DNA of 64,000 nucleotides from Achatina immaculata (Eukaryota; Mollusca; Gastropoda; Stylommatophora; Achatinidae). The stretch lies in NCBI GenBank assembly GCA_009760885.1, contig CM019713.1, forward strand, positions 12,094,274 through 12,158,273, written 5' to 3'. Below are positions 10,038 to 23,100 of this stretch, piece by piece (the stretch's first letter is position 1; every line of letters starts with the position of its first letter). The notes below the pieces were generated by a model. It saw only the letters and a program-made list of their open reading frames with translations. It made no database searches and was not told the DNA's origin. The position numbers and the translations under genes are program-made.

Positions 10038-12304
10038 CAGGCATGTTAAACATTCGGGGCGCGGGCCGCATATGTCCCTTTGCAAGCACACCTACAAAGG
10101 ATACATAAGCTGGCCTAAATTTCGTTTCAGTTTTTTAACCGGTTATTTTCTTTTTAATTTAATTTTTTTTTCAGATTCCACATCATATTTAAAATGGCTA
10201 GTGCTCCTCTAGATAAGAGACTGAACGAAGAAGGGCGAGCGTTTCAAGAAAAATGGGAATTACAGAATTTGTGCACACGGGGAATGGAAAGATACATTGT
10301 TTAATTTGCAACAACAGCACTGGTACGCCAAAATAGTACAACTTGAAAAGACATTATGAAACGAACCATCGATCTTACGATAAATATGAAGGCCCAATGC
10401 GTGTCCAAAGACTCAAGGAATTGAAGGCTAACTTGAGACAGCAACAGATCTGTTTTATGAAAACTGAGAAAGGGAATGTGGCTTACGTTACTGCAAGCTA
10501 TGAACTCAGCAGAATGATCGCCATGAGTGGGATATCTTATAGTGAAGGAGATCTCCTGAAGCAATGCCTTGTAAAAACGGCTCAAATTGTGTGTCCAGAG
10601 AAAGCACTTATTCAAAGATATTTCATTAACCAGGAACACTGTTGCTGAACGGACTGATGAAATGTCAAGTGATTTGACACAACAGTTGAAGGCCACATCA
10701 TCAAGACTGGCACATTTTTCTATTGCTATTGATGAGACCGCTGACATCACTGGAATAGCACAGCTTGCGGTTTTCATCAGGGCTTGTCAATTTAATATTT
10801 ATGAAGAACTTATTGAACTGATCCCCATCCTTGACAATACAACAAGCCAGGACACCTCTGAGAAAGTCGAGCGGGGGTTCTGCATGACTATGGTTTGGAT
10901 CTGAGTAAACTTGCAGGCTTATCTACCGACGATGCAACGAATATGGTTGGCAGACATAATGGTGTTGGTGCCATACTACGAACAAAAATAGAAAACTCGC
11001 ATCCAGATTCATCATTTGCACATTTTCACTGTATTAATTCATCAGCAAAATTTGTGTTCAAAAATTCGATCATGTGCTTAGTTTGGTCACAAAGACAGTG
11101 AACTATATCAGAGGCTGTGCTCTCAACCACCTTCAATTCAGCCAGTTGTTGAAGATATGGATAATCAGTTTACTGATGTTCCATTCTACACAGAAATCTG
11201 CTGGTTGTCACGTCACAAAGTGCTGAAAAGATTTTATTTGTTGAAACAAGAAATAATTATCTTTTTTGGAGATGAAAGGTCAAAACACAGATGAAATAAA
11301 GGATGAAAGTTGGCTCCAGGGTCTGGCTTTTGCTGTGGACACTACTGCACAACTGGCTGATCTTAATTTGAAATTACAAAGTAAAAACAAACTCATCACT
11401 CAGTTGTATGATGACATCAAGTGTTCCATTACAAAACTAAGCTTACGGAAGTCACAGTTGTGACACAGAAAATTTAGTTCATTTTCCTAAGTGCAAGGAT
11501 TTGAAAAACACTGCCAATACTGAGTTTGTACTTAGCTTTGCAAAGTATGACAATCACCTGGAATTGTTGTCAAAAGAATTTCAGGAAAGATTTCGCGATT
11601 TCTCATTTTTTGAACACCACTTTGCATTATTCTCAGCAACATTCACCTTTGATGTTGCCAAGGCAGAAGAAAGCCTGCAGATGGAACTATTAGAAAAGCA
11701 ATCGGATTCTACACTCAGAGCAAAGTTTCTTGAAGTGGGGATGCCTGGTTTATTTTCATACCTTCCTGAAAAGTTTAAAAACTTCAGAAAGTTTGCCGCA
11801 AGGATTATAGCAATGTCTTATATGTGTGAACAGTTATTTTCCTTCATGAAATCAACAAAAACTTCTCAGAGAGCACGGCTGACTGATCAACACTTGTCAT
11901 CTCTGATCAAAGTCGAAACTGCACAGACATTTCAGCCAGACACAGGAACAATTGTCATTAAAAAGAGGTGTCAAACCTCAGGACAAAACACTAAAAATAG
12001 CCATAGATAAATGTTCATTTTGAACTGTTGTAATTTTTTGACAATGTATTTGTTGCTGTTGCATACAAGTCTATGTTGCCGTTTAACATTTTTGTTAAAC
12101 TACTTCATTGCTTTGCAATCATGCATGTGGCTAGCCGCTAAACCATTTGTATGCACATTGTATGTTTCTAAGTTTAAGTAATAAAAATATTCTGCAATAA
12201 TTTTTATTCAGTGACTTAAATTAGTTGTCGTGTGTGGCCCTCATGACAACAAATGTGACCCATACGGCCCTCGGGGGGGGGGGGCCCTCAGTTTGACATA
12301 CCTG
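10038..12304 (+). mobile_element. hAT transposon, decayed, GTF2IRD2/Charlie-like transposase
   Basis: A DNA transposon with terminal inverted repeats (CAGGCATGTTAAAC left; complement of GTTTGACATACCTG right) and a perfect 8-bp TSD, ctgtataa, at 10030-10037 and 12305-12312. The TSD length is diagnostic of hAT. The transposase reading starts at the ATG at 10194 (ASAPLDKRLNEEGRAFQEKW), passes a BED-finger remnant with LKRHYETNH, the catalytic-domain segments IAIDETADITGIAQLAVF and LAGLSTDDATNMVG, and ends with the dimerisation region CEQLFSFMKSTKTSQRARLT near 11830-12010. Several frameshifts and stops break the frame (10290-10340, 10640, 10900, 11100-11265, 11463-11500), so no active protein is made. 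The family resembles vertebrate GTF2IRD2-type hAT proteins. Confidence 0.92.
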
Positions 12305-12591
12305 CTGTATAATACCGCACTGTTTGGAGAGATTCACTAGCCACTGTATAACAGTAGGCAGCACTACAAGTCCACACCAACCCACTTGCCTTGTGGGTGG
12401 GCTGGAAGAGTGAAGGGTTGCAGCAGTAAACTCTGATTAAAAAAAACATTTTTATTTTGATTAAGGAATGGGGGCTCAGACAGTTGACGACGAGATTGTG
12501 GGTGGAAAAGTGTAACTTAAGCAAAACACTTTCTCTTTATGAATTGTCCAAGCGAATCTGGAAATAAAATCTGCTTCAGAATCGCTTTCTA

Positions 12592-14122
12592 TGCTGTTCA
12601 AAAAAAAAAAAATAAACGCAACACTGCTGTAGTCGTAGTGGACACCAAATTTCAAACTTGCATCAAAATTTTATTTTAAGGAATTAATGTTTCAATCTTG
12701 GCATGAAGAAATTTAAAGAATTTAACAATGAAATGATGTTCATTAACTTTGGTTTGGACTTTTATTCTTTGCGACTGAGGCATCTGTTTCAGTAAGGTGT
12801 ATGGCCTCCTCTGGCCTGTATCAGAAAACGACATCTCTTTGACATGGATCCGATTAGCTGTTGGATCTGTTGTTGTGGGATGGGTGCCACCTCTTCCCGC
12901 AGTGCAAGAGACAAGTGTGGGAAATTGGTTGGCGCCACGTCTCGCCGGCGGACTTGTCTGTTGAGTTCATTCCGTAAGTGTTCTGTTGAGTTCATGTCTG
13001 ATAACATGGATGGCCACGGAATGGTCTGGATTTTGTTGTCAGCGAGGAACTTGGTGGTGAGTTGTGCCACATGAGGTCGAGAGTTATCCTGCTGAAAAAT
13101 ACATCCTGGTGCAGCCAGAAGTGAAAGGACGTGAGGATGAGAAATTTCAGCGATGTATCGTTGGGCATTCATGCGTCCTTCAATTTACACCAGGTCACTG
13201 CTTCCCATGAAGTTGATCGTCCCCCACACCAGTACACCTCCACCATCATGTGGAGGAGCCTTATCCACGCAGTTCTTGGCGTAGCGCTCATGGAATCTGC
13301 GGTAAACTCTTCTCTGTCTATCGTGCCGCTGGAGCAGAATACATGATTCATCACTAAAACAAAACCTTCTCCAATCATTCGCAACGGTCCATTGATGATG
13401 CTGGTTCGCCCACTGCAGTCGGTTCTAGCGATGCCGGTCCATAAGAACAGGACATCTGTAGGGTCTTCTAGCCCAAAGACCAGGGTCGTGCAAGCCGGTT
13501 CCTGACCGTTTGATCTAAAATTCGACGAGCTGCTGTCATTGACTGGACTGTTGAGGACGCAGATATAAATCGATCCCTGAGGTGACACACCCGTACGAAG
13601 CGGTCTTCGGCAGGAGTTGTGACTATGGGTCTTCCACTGGGCGGCCGGTCTGCAACTGAACCAGTTTCTTGAAATCGTCTCCAAAGGCAACTAATGGTGC
13701 TTCTAACCACAGTGAATTGTCTAGCCACTACACTTTGTGACTGTCCAGTCTGTAAACGTACAGTGACGATGAGTCGTTGTTCTGTAGTGAGATGAGCCAT
13801 AATTGCTCATTGAATTTTCAAATGAATTGACTCGAGGAGCGTCAATCTCTTATAGGCATTCAATAACATTATCAGTGAGTTTTGTGTTCAGTAAGATTCA
13901 CGGGATTCTTATGAACCTTTCATGAGTTATTGTCAAAAATGTTGTTTTGACTAGTGTCGCTTTTCTGTGCTCATGAATCATCTCCTGAGTACAATTCAGG
14001 TCAACAGGTGAAGTTGTTGTCCAAGTGAACGTTTCAGGCACTTTGCCCTTTTCTGATTAGCAAACTTCAGTTTAAATCGCAACATCGTATTTGTTGCGTT
14101 TCTTTTTTTTTTTTTAACAGTA
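12592..14122 (-). mobile_element. Tc1-like transposon with broken transposase
   Basis: Inverted termini TGCTGTTCAAAAA (left) and the complement of TTTTTAACAGTA (right), flanked by TA at 12590-12591 and 14123-14124. The minus strand starts at 13800 with a paired-type helix-turn-helix (MAHLTTEQRLIVTVRLQTGQ, FQETGSVADRPPSGRP). It shifts frame near 13468, then carries the DDE catalytic pieces FSDESCILLQRHDRQRR, IFQQDNSRPHV and a degraded third motif, SDMNSTEHLRNELNRQV, to 12789. The missing Pro and altered third motif, plus two frame changes, show it is dead. The 12313-12590 stretch before it holds nothing recognised. Confidence 0.9.
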
Positions 14123-14149
14123 TAAAATGGGGGATGGCATTCGTCTTAT

Positions 14150-14405
14150 TATCATAATAATATCTTACATCCTTTCCATGCCGTTAAAAGTCACATAGGC
14201 CTCGCATTGTATTTCGCCAAGTTTTCCTATTTTCAGAGAGCTTTTCAACCTCATCAAGGGATTTTATGCCTACTAAACTGGCCTCTCTTAACAATGTCCT
14301 CTTTAGAGTTTCACGCTGTCGACTTCTTTTTCTTCGGCCTATTGTGTTCCAGTTGATAGCTTGTTTTGGGATTCTCTGTTTCTTCTCGTCACGAGAGCGA
14401 CATAA
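14150..14405 (-). mobile_element. RTE LINE 3' end (family of 29975-31482)
   Basis: The minus strand reads IPKQAINWNTIGRRKRSRQR and TLKRTLLREASLVGIKSLDE, then a Trp-Arg-Asn ... Leu-Cys C-terminus, matching the end of the RTE ORF at 29995. Its 3' end shares the 'atatcttacatcctt' terminal sequence with that copy (atatcttatatcctt at 29975). It is 5'-truncated. Confidence 0.8.
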
Positions 14406-15848
14406 GATGACATTATGCACGTCAAATAAAAAAGAAAGATAGAAAGAAATAACTATGAGAGCGAATGGCAAAAGAAGCAATGAGATGAGCAAGCAGAAAT
14501 GTTTTAAAAAAGTAACAAAGCAATATTTCACGATATGGTTTTATCAAGGAAGATGAAAGTGACAAATAAGCACAAAAAAATAGAGCACTCAACTGGCAGA
14601 GATCTCTTGATTATCTCATCATGCAAGTAATGCATTACTGAACGTAGCATCTGTCTGCCATGGCATATTTGATGGTACATAAATACATAAACTGCATTAT
14701 TGTCTTCCTTTTCTCTGATTATTTGCTAGACGTCCTAACCATGAGGATCTCTGCATGATAAGTGCTGTTTTTATATTTATTTGTTGTTTTGTTATTTTCA
14801 TCGTCTATGATAAAGGCGTATAGCAGAAATATTGATTTGTCACTGTTTATTTAGCATCTTTACATGCTCACCTCATTGCCCCCCTTTTTTTGCCATTGCT
14901 TCTCGCATTTAATTCTTTCCATCATTTATATAAAACTGCACCATAGATTATCTCTACTCTACTAGAACCATTCTTCTTGTAGTCTTCAAATCACCCGTAC
15001 ACATGTAGTAACTGAAGATACCAGCTAAATTCTTGTACAGCTATTCTTGTGTTTCCAGCATGACGTTAACGTCTGGTATAGCATTACTTATAATAGTTTC
15101 GCTATAAAATAAATATAAAATATAAAATAAAAGATGTCGAGTAAAAGCATGTGTGTGTGTGTCTGTGTGTGTGTAAATCTACTGTATTTCAAGCCTGCAT
15201 GAGAAAGGAACAATTCATCATCTTCATCATCATCTTTTTTTTTTTCTTCTTCTTCTTCTGAAAGAGTCGGTTGGTTTGCGTCACTGCTTGCATCTAGGCT
15301 GTGGTATGTGCGCTTTTCGGCCCGACTCCGACTTTGCATGACGATATTTTTTATACCAGGCGTGGCTTTTCATATCGATTCCTATTCAATCGATTAGGTT
15401 AACATCTGTTTCAGGGGCGAATGGACACACAGTCTACAGCATAGCATTTTGTTGATGCTCTATAATAATGATATTGATCACATTATAGTGTAAATTCTCC
15501 AGTTTTGCAGTTACCACTTACAATATTCGTATTCAATTGTACTCGAGACTTTCAAACATGTCGCCATTCCGGAACAGGCAGATTCGATTACTTACTTATC
15601 ATTGTGGTATTTGAGGTAACAAAGAGTGATATCAAAATCTATGTTATACTTTTCGATTTGAAAAACAAGAGGTAATCATACTATAGGTTTGCCTCTAAAA
15701 TAAATGTATTTTTAAAGTCCAAAGTTCATATGAATAACTCATATCAATTTTTTTGTTGAACAGTACGGTAATCTAAATCGTCCATTGATCTCTGGAGGTA
15801 GAGTTAGAAAAGGTAGCACATCACCTGATAACAACAAGGGGAAGAGAG
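14406..15848. other. Upstream region of the PXMP4-like gene; simple repeats
   Basis: No gene recognised. A (TG)n tract lies at 15147-15174 and a T/TTC-rich tract at 15235-15262. No clear TATA box is visible in the 100 bases before the start codon, and the transcription start cannot be set from sequence alone. Confidence 0.5.
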
Positions 15849-15943
15849 ATGGCGGCCGTCATAGACGCCGTCAATGCTGTTTTAGCATCAGGGGAGCATA
15901 GACACATCTTATCAGTCATTAAAGGATTTAGAAACGGCGCAGT
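15849..15943 (+). CDS. PXMP4: PXMP4 exon 1 (coding part)
   Basis: The first ATG gives MAAVIDAVNAVLASGEHRH and then LSVIKGFRNGAV across the junction. The donor is gtaagt at 15944, splitting a Val codon (phase 2). The start is chosen because it gives the Met-Ala-Ala start and length expected for the family. The 5'UTR boundary is unknown. Confidence 0.92.
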
Positions 15944-18900
15944 GTAAGTTATATTTATTTAATCGCTTATTTCTTCTTTCACCTGAATGCTTTCAATAAT
16001 ATTTTTTTTTTACACATTGGCATCAGTGGCTGCATTGATTCCATCGATGACCGCCAGCAGACAAGTTGCCCTGGTTCTGTCACTAGGCAGAGCCGTACAT
16101 AACATGGGCTAGCAGGAGAGAATTCCCTAGGCCCACCATGTGTGATAATAAATAGGCTTATACTTTTAAAAATGATGAGTACCAGTCATTCGGCATCGGA
16201 TATGCTGTTAATAATGAGTGCAGCCGTCTGAGGCAAAGCAAGTTGTTTATGGAAACATAAATAAATATAGTAAAGTAAGAGAACAAATATTGTAGGATTA
16301 AACCTTTGTTGGCTAAGTCGATAGTACGCTGTTCTCTCGTGGCTAGACGGCTGCTCGTCCTACCAGAGTCCGTGTTCGAATCCCAGGTAATTCTCTTGTG
16401 ATTTTTCTTTCTCTCACGTCTCACTAAAGTGCTTTGTCTACGATTTTTTCGAGGTTTAATCCTACAATATTTGTTCTCTTACTTTACCGTACCAAAACCT
16501 CGTAGTTTCCTATTTATAAAAAATTGTTCCTTATAAATAAATATAAGGCATCGTATGTACCATTCATGATTATCAAATGACAGTTCTTGGTGAAAGCCAT
16601 ATTACCATACCACGGGTGTATTAGTTATACAAACGTTTTGTTCAGTGCACCCAGTTCAGCATTTATATGTGGGTACATACTACACATACTCCACACTAAA
16701 GAATCTGTGAAGAGGAACAGGCATAATTACAAAAATAAGATTTTTAAGAGCATGCATCTTTCCCATCGCAGCATATGCCTGTGAGACCTGGACACTTAAC
16801 AAAACAGCTGAGAAACACATAAATGCCTTTGAATGTAAATGCTACAGAAGAGTTCTTCAAATATCATGGACACAAAAAAAGAACAAATGTATCCATGCTA
16901 CAAGAACCTAATATTGAAGAACGCTGGCTAGTAAAGAGGATTAAAGAGAGAAAAATATTTTGTACACATTAAACGGCATGCTAATCTAGAGAAGACCATC
17001 TTAGAAGGGTACATAATGGGAAAAAGAAAGATAGGAAGACCAAGGCAAAGATGGCTGCAAGACATTGTTGATGATCTGCAAATGGATGTGTCAGCACCAG
17101 GCCATCTTGCTCACAACCGAGAGGCAAAGTTCCACCAGGGACATGCAAATGAATGAATGAATTGAACATACTACACAAAGTGTGAAGGCACTGTTAGATT
17201 TAACAATCATCTACCTATAGCTGACTTGCTTTCAAAGTTGATGCACCATATGATAGCTGACATGCTTTTAGAGTTGATGCACCATATGATAGCTGACATG
17301 CTTTGAAAGTTGATGCACCATATGGTAGCTGACATGCTTTGAAAGTTGATGCACCATATGATAGCTGACATGCTTTCAAAGTTGATGCACCATTTGATAG
17401 CTGACATGCTTTCAAAGTTGATGCACCATATGATAGCTGACATGCTTTGAAAGTTGATGCACCATATGATAGCTGACATGCTTTCAAAGTTGATGCACCA
17501 TATGATAGCTGACATGCTTTCAAAGCTGATGCACCATATGATAGCTGACATGCTTTCAAAGCTGATGCACCATATGATAGCTGACATGCTTTCAAAGTTG
17601 ATGCACCATATGATAGCTGACATGCTTTCAAAGTTGATGCACCATATGATAGCTGACATGCTTTCAGAGTTGATGCACCATATGATAGCTGACATGCTTT
17701 CAAAGTTGATGCACCATATGGTAGCTGACATGCTTTTAGAGTTGATGCACCATATGGTAGCTGACATGCTTTTAGAGTTGATGCACCATATGGTAGCTGA
17801 CATGCTTTCAAAGTTGATGCACCATTTGATAGCTGACATGCTTTTAGAGTTGATGCACCATATGGTAGCTGACATGCTTTCAAAGTTGATGCACCATATG
17901 ATAGCTGACATGCTTTCAAAGTTGATGCACCATATGATAGCTGACATGCTTTCAGAGTTGATGCACCATATGATAGCTGACATGCTTTCAAAGTTGATGC
18001 ACCATATGATAGCTGACATGCTTTCAAAGCTGATGCACCATATGGTAGCTGACATGCTTTCAAAGCTGATGCACCATATGATAGCTGACATGCTTTCAAA
18101 ACTGATGCACCACATGATAGCTGACATGCTTTCAAAGTTGATGCACCATATGATAGCTGACATGCTTTCAAAGCTGATGCACCGTATGATAGCTGACATG
18201 CTTTGAAAGTTGATGCACCATATGATAGCTGACATGCTTTCAAAGTTGATGCACCATATGGTAGCTGACATGCTTTCAAAACTGATGCACCACATGATAG
18301 CTGACATGCTTTCAAAGCTGATGCACCGTATGATAGCTGACATGCTTTCAAAACTGATGCACCACATGATAGCTGACATGCTTTCAAAGCTGATGCACCA
18401 TATGATAGCTGACATGCTTTCAGAGTTGATGCACCATATGATAGCTGACATGCTTTCAGAGTTGATGCACCATTTGATAGCTGACATGCTTTCAAAGCTG
18501 ATGCACCATATGATAGCTGACATGCTTTTAGAGTTGATGCACCATATGATAGCTGACATGCTTTGAAAGTTGATGCACCATATGGTAGCTGACATGCTTT
18601 GAAAGTTGATGCACCATATGGTAGCTGACATGCTTTCAGAGTTGATGCACCATATGGTAGCTGACATGCTTTCAAAACTGATGCACCACATGATAGCTGA
18701 CATGCTTTCAAAACTGATGCACCACATGATAGCTGACATGCTTTCAAAGTTGATGCACCATTTGATAGCTGACATGCTTTTAGAGTTGATGCACCATTTG
18801 ATAGCTGACATGCTTTTAGAGTTGATGCACCATTTGATAGCTGACATGCTTTCAAAGTTGATGCACCATTTGATAGCTGACATGCTTTTAGAGTTGATGC

Positions 18901-20156
18901 ACCATATGATAGCTGACATGCTTTCAAAGTTGATGCACCATATGATAGCTGACATGCTTTCAAAACTGATGCACCACATGATAGCTGACATGCTTTCAAA
19001 GTTGATGCACCATATGATAGCTGACATGCTTTCAAAACTGATGCACCACATGATAGCTGACATGCTTTTAGAGTTGATGCACCATATGATAGCTGACATG
19101 CTTTGAAAGTTGATGCACCATATGATAGCTGACATGCTTTTAGAGTTGATGCACCATATGATAGCTGACATGCTTTGAAAGTTGATGCACCATATGATAG
19201 CTGACATGCTTTGAAAGTTGATGCACCATATGATAGCTGACATGCTTTGAAAGTTGATGCACCATTTGATAGCTGACATGCTTTCAAAGTTGATGCACCA
19301 TATGGTAGCTGACATGCTTTGAAAGTTGATGCACCATATGGTAGCTGACATGCTTTTAGAGTTGATGCACCATATGATAGCTGACATGCTTTCAGAGTTG
19401 ATGCACCATTTGATAGCTGACATGCTTTCAAAGTTGATGCACCATATGGTAGCTGACATGCTTTCAAAACTGATGCACCACATGATAGCTGACATGCTTT
19501 CAAAGCTGATGCACCATATGATAGCTGACATGCTTTGAAAGTTGATGCACCATTTGATAGCTGACATGCTTTCAAAGTTGATGCACCATATGATAGCTGA
19601 CATGCTTTCAGAGTTGATGCACCATATGGTAGCTGACATGCTTTCAGAGTTGATGCACCATATGATAGCTGACATGCTTTCAAAGCTGATGCACCATATG
19701 GTAGCTGACATGCTTTGAAAGTTGATGCACCATATGATAGCTGACATGCTTTTAGAGTTGATGCACCATTTGATAGCTGACATGCTTTCAAAGCTGATGC
19801 ACCATATGGTAGCTGACATGGTTCCAGATTGAAACAGGTGTAATGGATCTATTCCCCCCCCCCCCCCCCACCCCACATACACACAGCCAACCCCTTTTGT
19901 TTTTACAGATCTTCCATCTATTTGATTTTATTTTTTTTAACTTTAAAGTGGAAGTCAACTTCACCTTTACAATGTGCATTATGTAAATAACAATAATATA
20001 CAATAAAGAAAGAAACAGAAGACATGATGTAGCTTATGTATGCATGAAACATACAAAAATATAATACTAGAAACTGTGCTTAGCATAGAGAGTAAAGTTG
20101 TTTTAACATAACTTGCTGATTAGTGTATATGCATAAATGCATAAATATTTGCATAT

Positions 20157-20191
<35 letters not shown>

Positions 20192-23100
20192 ATATGTGTG
20201 CGTGTGCATACATGGATGGGTGGGTGAGTGGATGGGTGGATGGATGGAGTGGAGTGGAGGAATAGACCCATCAAGGAAGTTTCCTTACAATCTTTCTTCT
20301 CACTGTGACCTTTGAGACTGAGGTACCCAAGCTTCATGCAGTAATGCTTAATTATGACATTGAATATGTTGTGCAGCCGTCATATTTGTATGTTCTCAAT
20401 TTTCAGATGGAAACAGGTATCCATGGTGAAGCATAATGTGCATCTGTTGCTGTGGCATGTGGGAGATATTATGTATGCTCATAGATCTGAATATACTGCC
20501 CATTTTGGCAGTCAGCAGCCTATAGCTGACATGCTAGTGTCAGGGTTGACAGACCATAGCTGACATGCTAGTGTCAGGGTTGACAGACCATAGCTGACAG
20601 CTGACATGCTAGTGTCAGGGGTGACAGCCCATAGCTGACATGCTAGTGTCAGGGTTGACAGACCATAGCTGACCAAGACCCTGTCCCAGCTATCTGTTGG
20701 TACCCCCAGTAACAGGGCCATCCTGACCAATGGACTGGGATTGTCATAGTCTCCGCTGGTGGTGGAGTCTGGTAAAGAAGTACTGCACACCCCCTGCATT
20801 TTTTTAACTGCACCCCATGCAAGCTGACATGGCATGATGCTGTGCTTCACCATCTTCAGCACACAGGCAGCACAGAACACCGGCTCTCAGCTCCAGGGAT
20901 AGTGAGGGAGAAAGGAGATATTCAGCAGGAACATGATGAGTCTGGCACAGAAGGTATAGGGCCCAGACTTGACCCTTGTGGCAGGATCCTACAATCTCAT
21001 GTAGGTTGCTTGAGTGAAGAAGTGAGATTCGTGACTGATTGTGTAGTTCTGTATTACACAACATTCCTGAAATGTCACAGGGTTGTATTTTTTGTTGTTG
21101 TTCATCCTGACCTTTTTTGTTTTTTTTTTTCCACTTGGGTTTTCACAGGTATGGAGCCAAAATCAGATTTCCTCATGCACTTGTGATGACATTTCTCTTT
21201 AGGAATGGCAGGTAAGTCTTTTAGTAGCTTGCTTCTGGTGGAGATTTCTGTTGTGACCAACTGCCTAGGTATCAAGTGGGTTCTGTTTTTTTTTTTTCAG
21301 TGCCAGTGACGTCATGTTTCCACATTAGCCATGATCACTGTAGTTAATGCCAGGTTGTACTTAAAACAAAATTATTGCTGCTGCAAGCCAAATATGAATT
21401 TATTAACTCCCAGGAAATAACAAATTTACTAATGAAGAATGTATGAGAAGAGTGGGAGAGACAACAAAAAAAAAACACAACACATACAGTGAGAATATGG
21501 AGAAACATAATAGCCAATGCCAGTTGGCACGGCACCTGATAGCGATGAAGCCAAATATAAATAAATTTGTGAGCACAGAATTAGCAGCTGATTCTTGTAG
21601 CGATGAGGTACTAAGATATTGAAATTGTTGTTATAAAATATTATTATGTTGATAATGGTGTTATAATTATTAAAGATGATAGTGCTGCCACAGAAGGCTG
21701 TCAACTTGCACCAATCCTTAAGTATCCAAATGTCTTGAGGGACACCAAAAAAAAAAACAACTCTTTCAAACAATATTCACTCCAATTCTGTGCTGTCAAT
21801 GCCAAACATGGACACTTACCAAATACCATGACAGAAGATAACAACATATGAGATGAAATGTTTAAGAAAAAAGGTAAACAAGACAAGGAGGGATTAAGTG
21901 TGAAATGAAATAATCTGGCAAATGGTGGGAACAACACCTGTCTAGGACTGCATCAAAAATCAGAGAGTTAAGTGGTTTGGACATTTAACATGCATGTGTC
22001 CAGAACAACCAACCGCACTTGCCTACAGGTCTAAAACTTCAGGATGTAGGGCATAAGGATGACAAAATAAAAGTGGGTGGGGTGAAAGACATACTGAGGG
22101 GGCACGACATGACAGCTACCCAGGCCTCTCACCCAGCTCTGGACTAATGTCTGAAACACCCTGCGATGCTAACGGCCTAACCAGACAGAAGAAGAAGAAG
22201 AAGAAGCTGAGTGCTGAAAATTGAGAATGATCACTAGCATCAGTTTTTAAATGTTTCATGTTTTCACAGTTATACTGCATCCATAGTCTTTTTATTTATA
22301 AAAAAATTCTCTTCCCCCCCCCCCCCCCCATGTTGTTTCAGTCTCAAAGACAAAATCATTGCAATTCTTGAGGCTACCTACACACATTCACGAAACCTGG
22401 CTCTGTTTGTGTTTGCCTTCAAGGGGCTGACCTCAACACTGTCCTGGGGGGAGTCGAAGTCCCACCAGCTTCACGCATTTCTCTCTGCGTTCTGTGCAGG
22501 GTTTGTCATCTTTGGTAAAAACAACAAAATAAATGAACAAGTGAGTGGGAATGTATTTTTTTTTGTTTTTCACAAAAAAAAAAAAAATTTTTTTTTATCC
22601 TCCTTATCTGTTTTCTTATCTCCAGCTGATCCAGCAGCAGAAATGGGTACATTAATATTGCAGAAAACTAGTGTCCAGGTGTGCAGCACTAGGAAAGATT
22701 ACCAGTTGTTAATTTTAGGGAAACGACATCTATAAGTGAAGCAGTAGAACTGATTACCAACACATTAATGTGAGGGGAAACATCATCCAGAAATACAGCA
22801 GTAGAAATGATTAATTCTGGGGAATACAGGCTACAAAAGTGCAGAATATTTGCGCCAGGGCAGGTCACTCTGGATATACTGCAAACACTTAATAAATAAA
22901 TGGGAACTAGAATATTTAGTGGAGCATGAAGTTCATTTTCGTGGAAGAGAGATATCACTGAAAGTTTAAAAAAAAAAGAAATTCAGATAACAGTGTAAAG
23001 TAAAGTAAAAGGTACTCCCATAGCAAATGCCATAGGGGATGAAGCGTTAGAGACCTCATTATGCTGGGCTATCATCATATGGGGTAGGCTGGCCAGTTCC

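Noticed and set aside
17220..19817. CRISPR-like array
   Set aside because: Repeats are contiguous with no unique spacers, and the genome is eukaryotic. The same applies to all other tandem arrays here.
19852..19872. C-homopolymers (also 22314, 35076) as functional elements
   Set aside because: Mononucleotide runs are common here and may be length errors. Only the 22314 run has a possible role, next to a splice acceptor.
17207..19882. ORFs of 891 and 858 codons on - and several of 70-250 codons on +
   Set aside because: They read through the 36-bp satellite, whose period is a multiple of three. The same unit is open in several frames and both strands, and coding features are absent.
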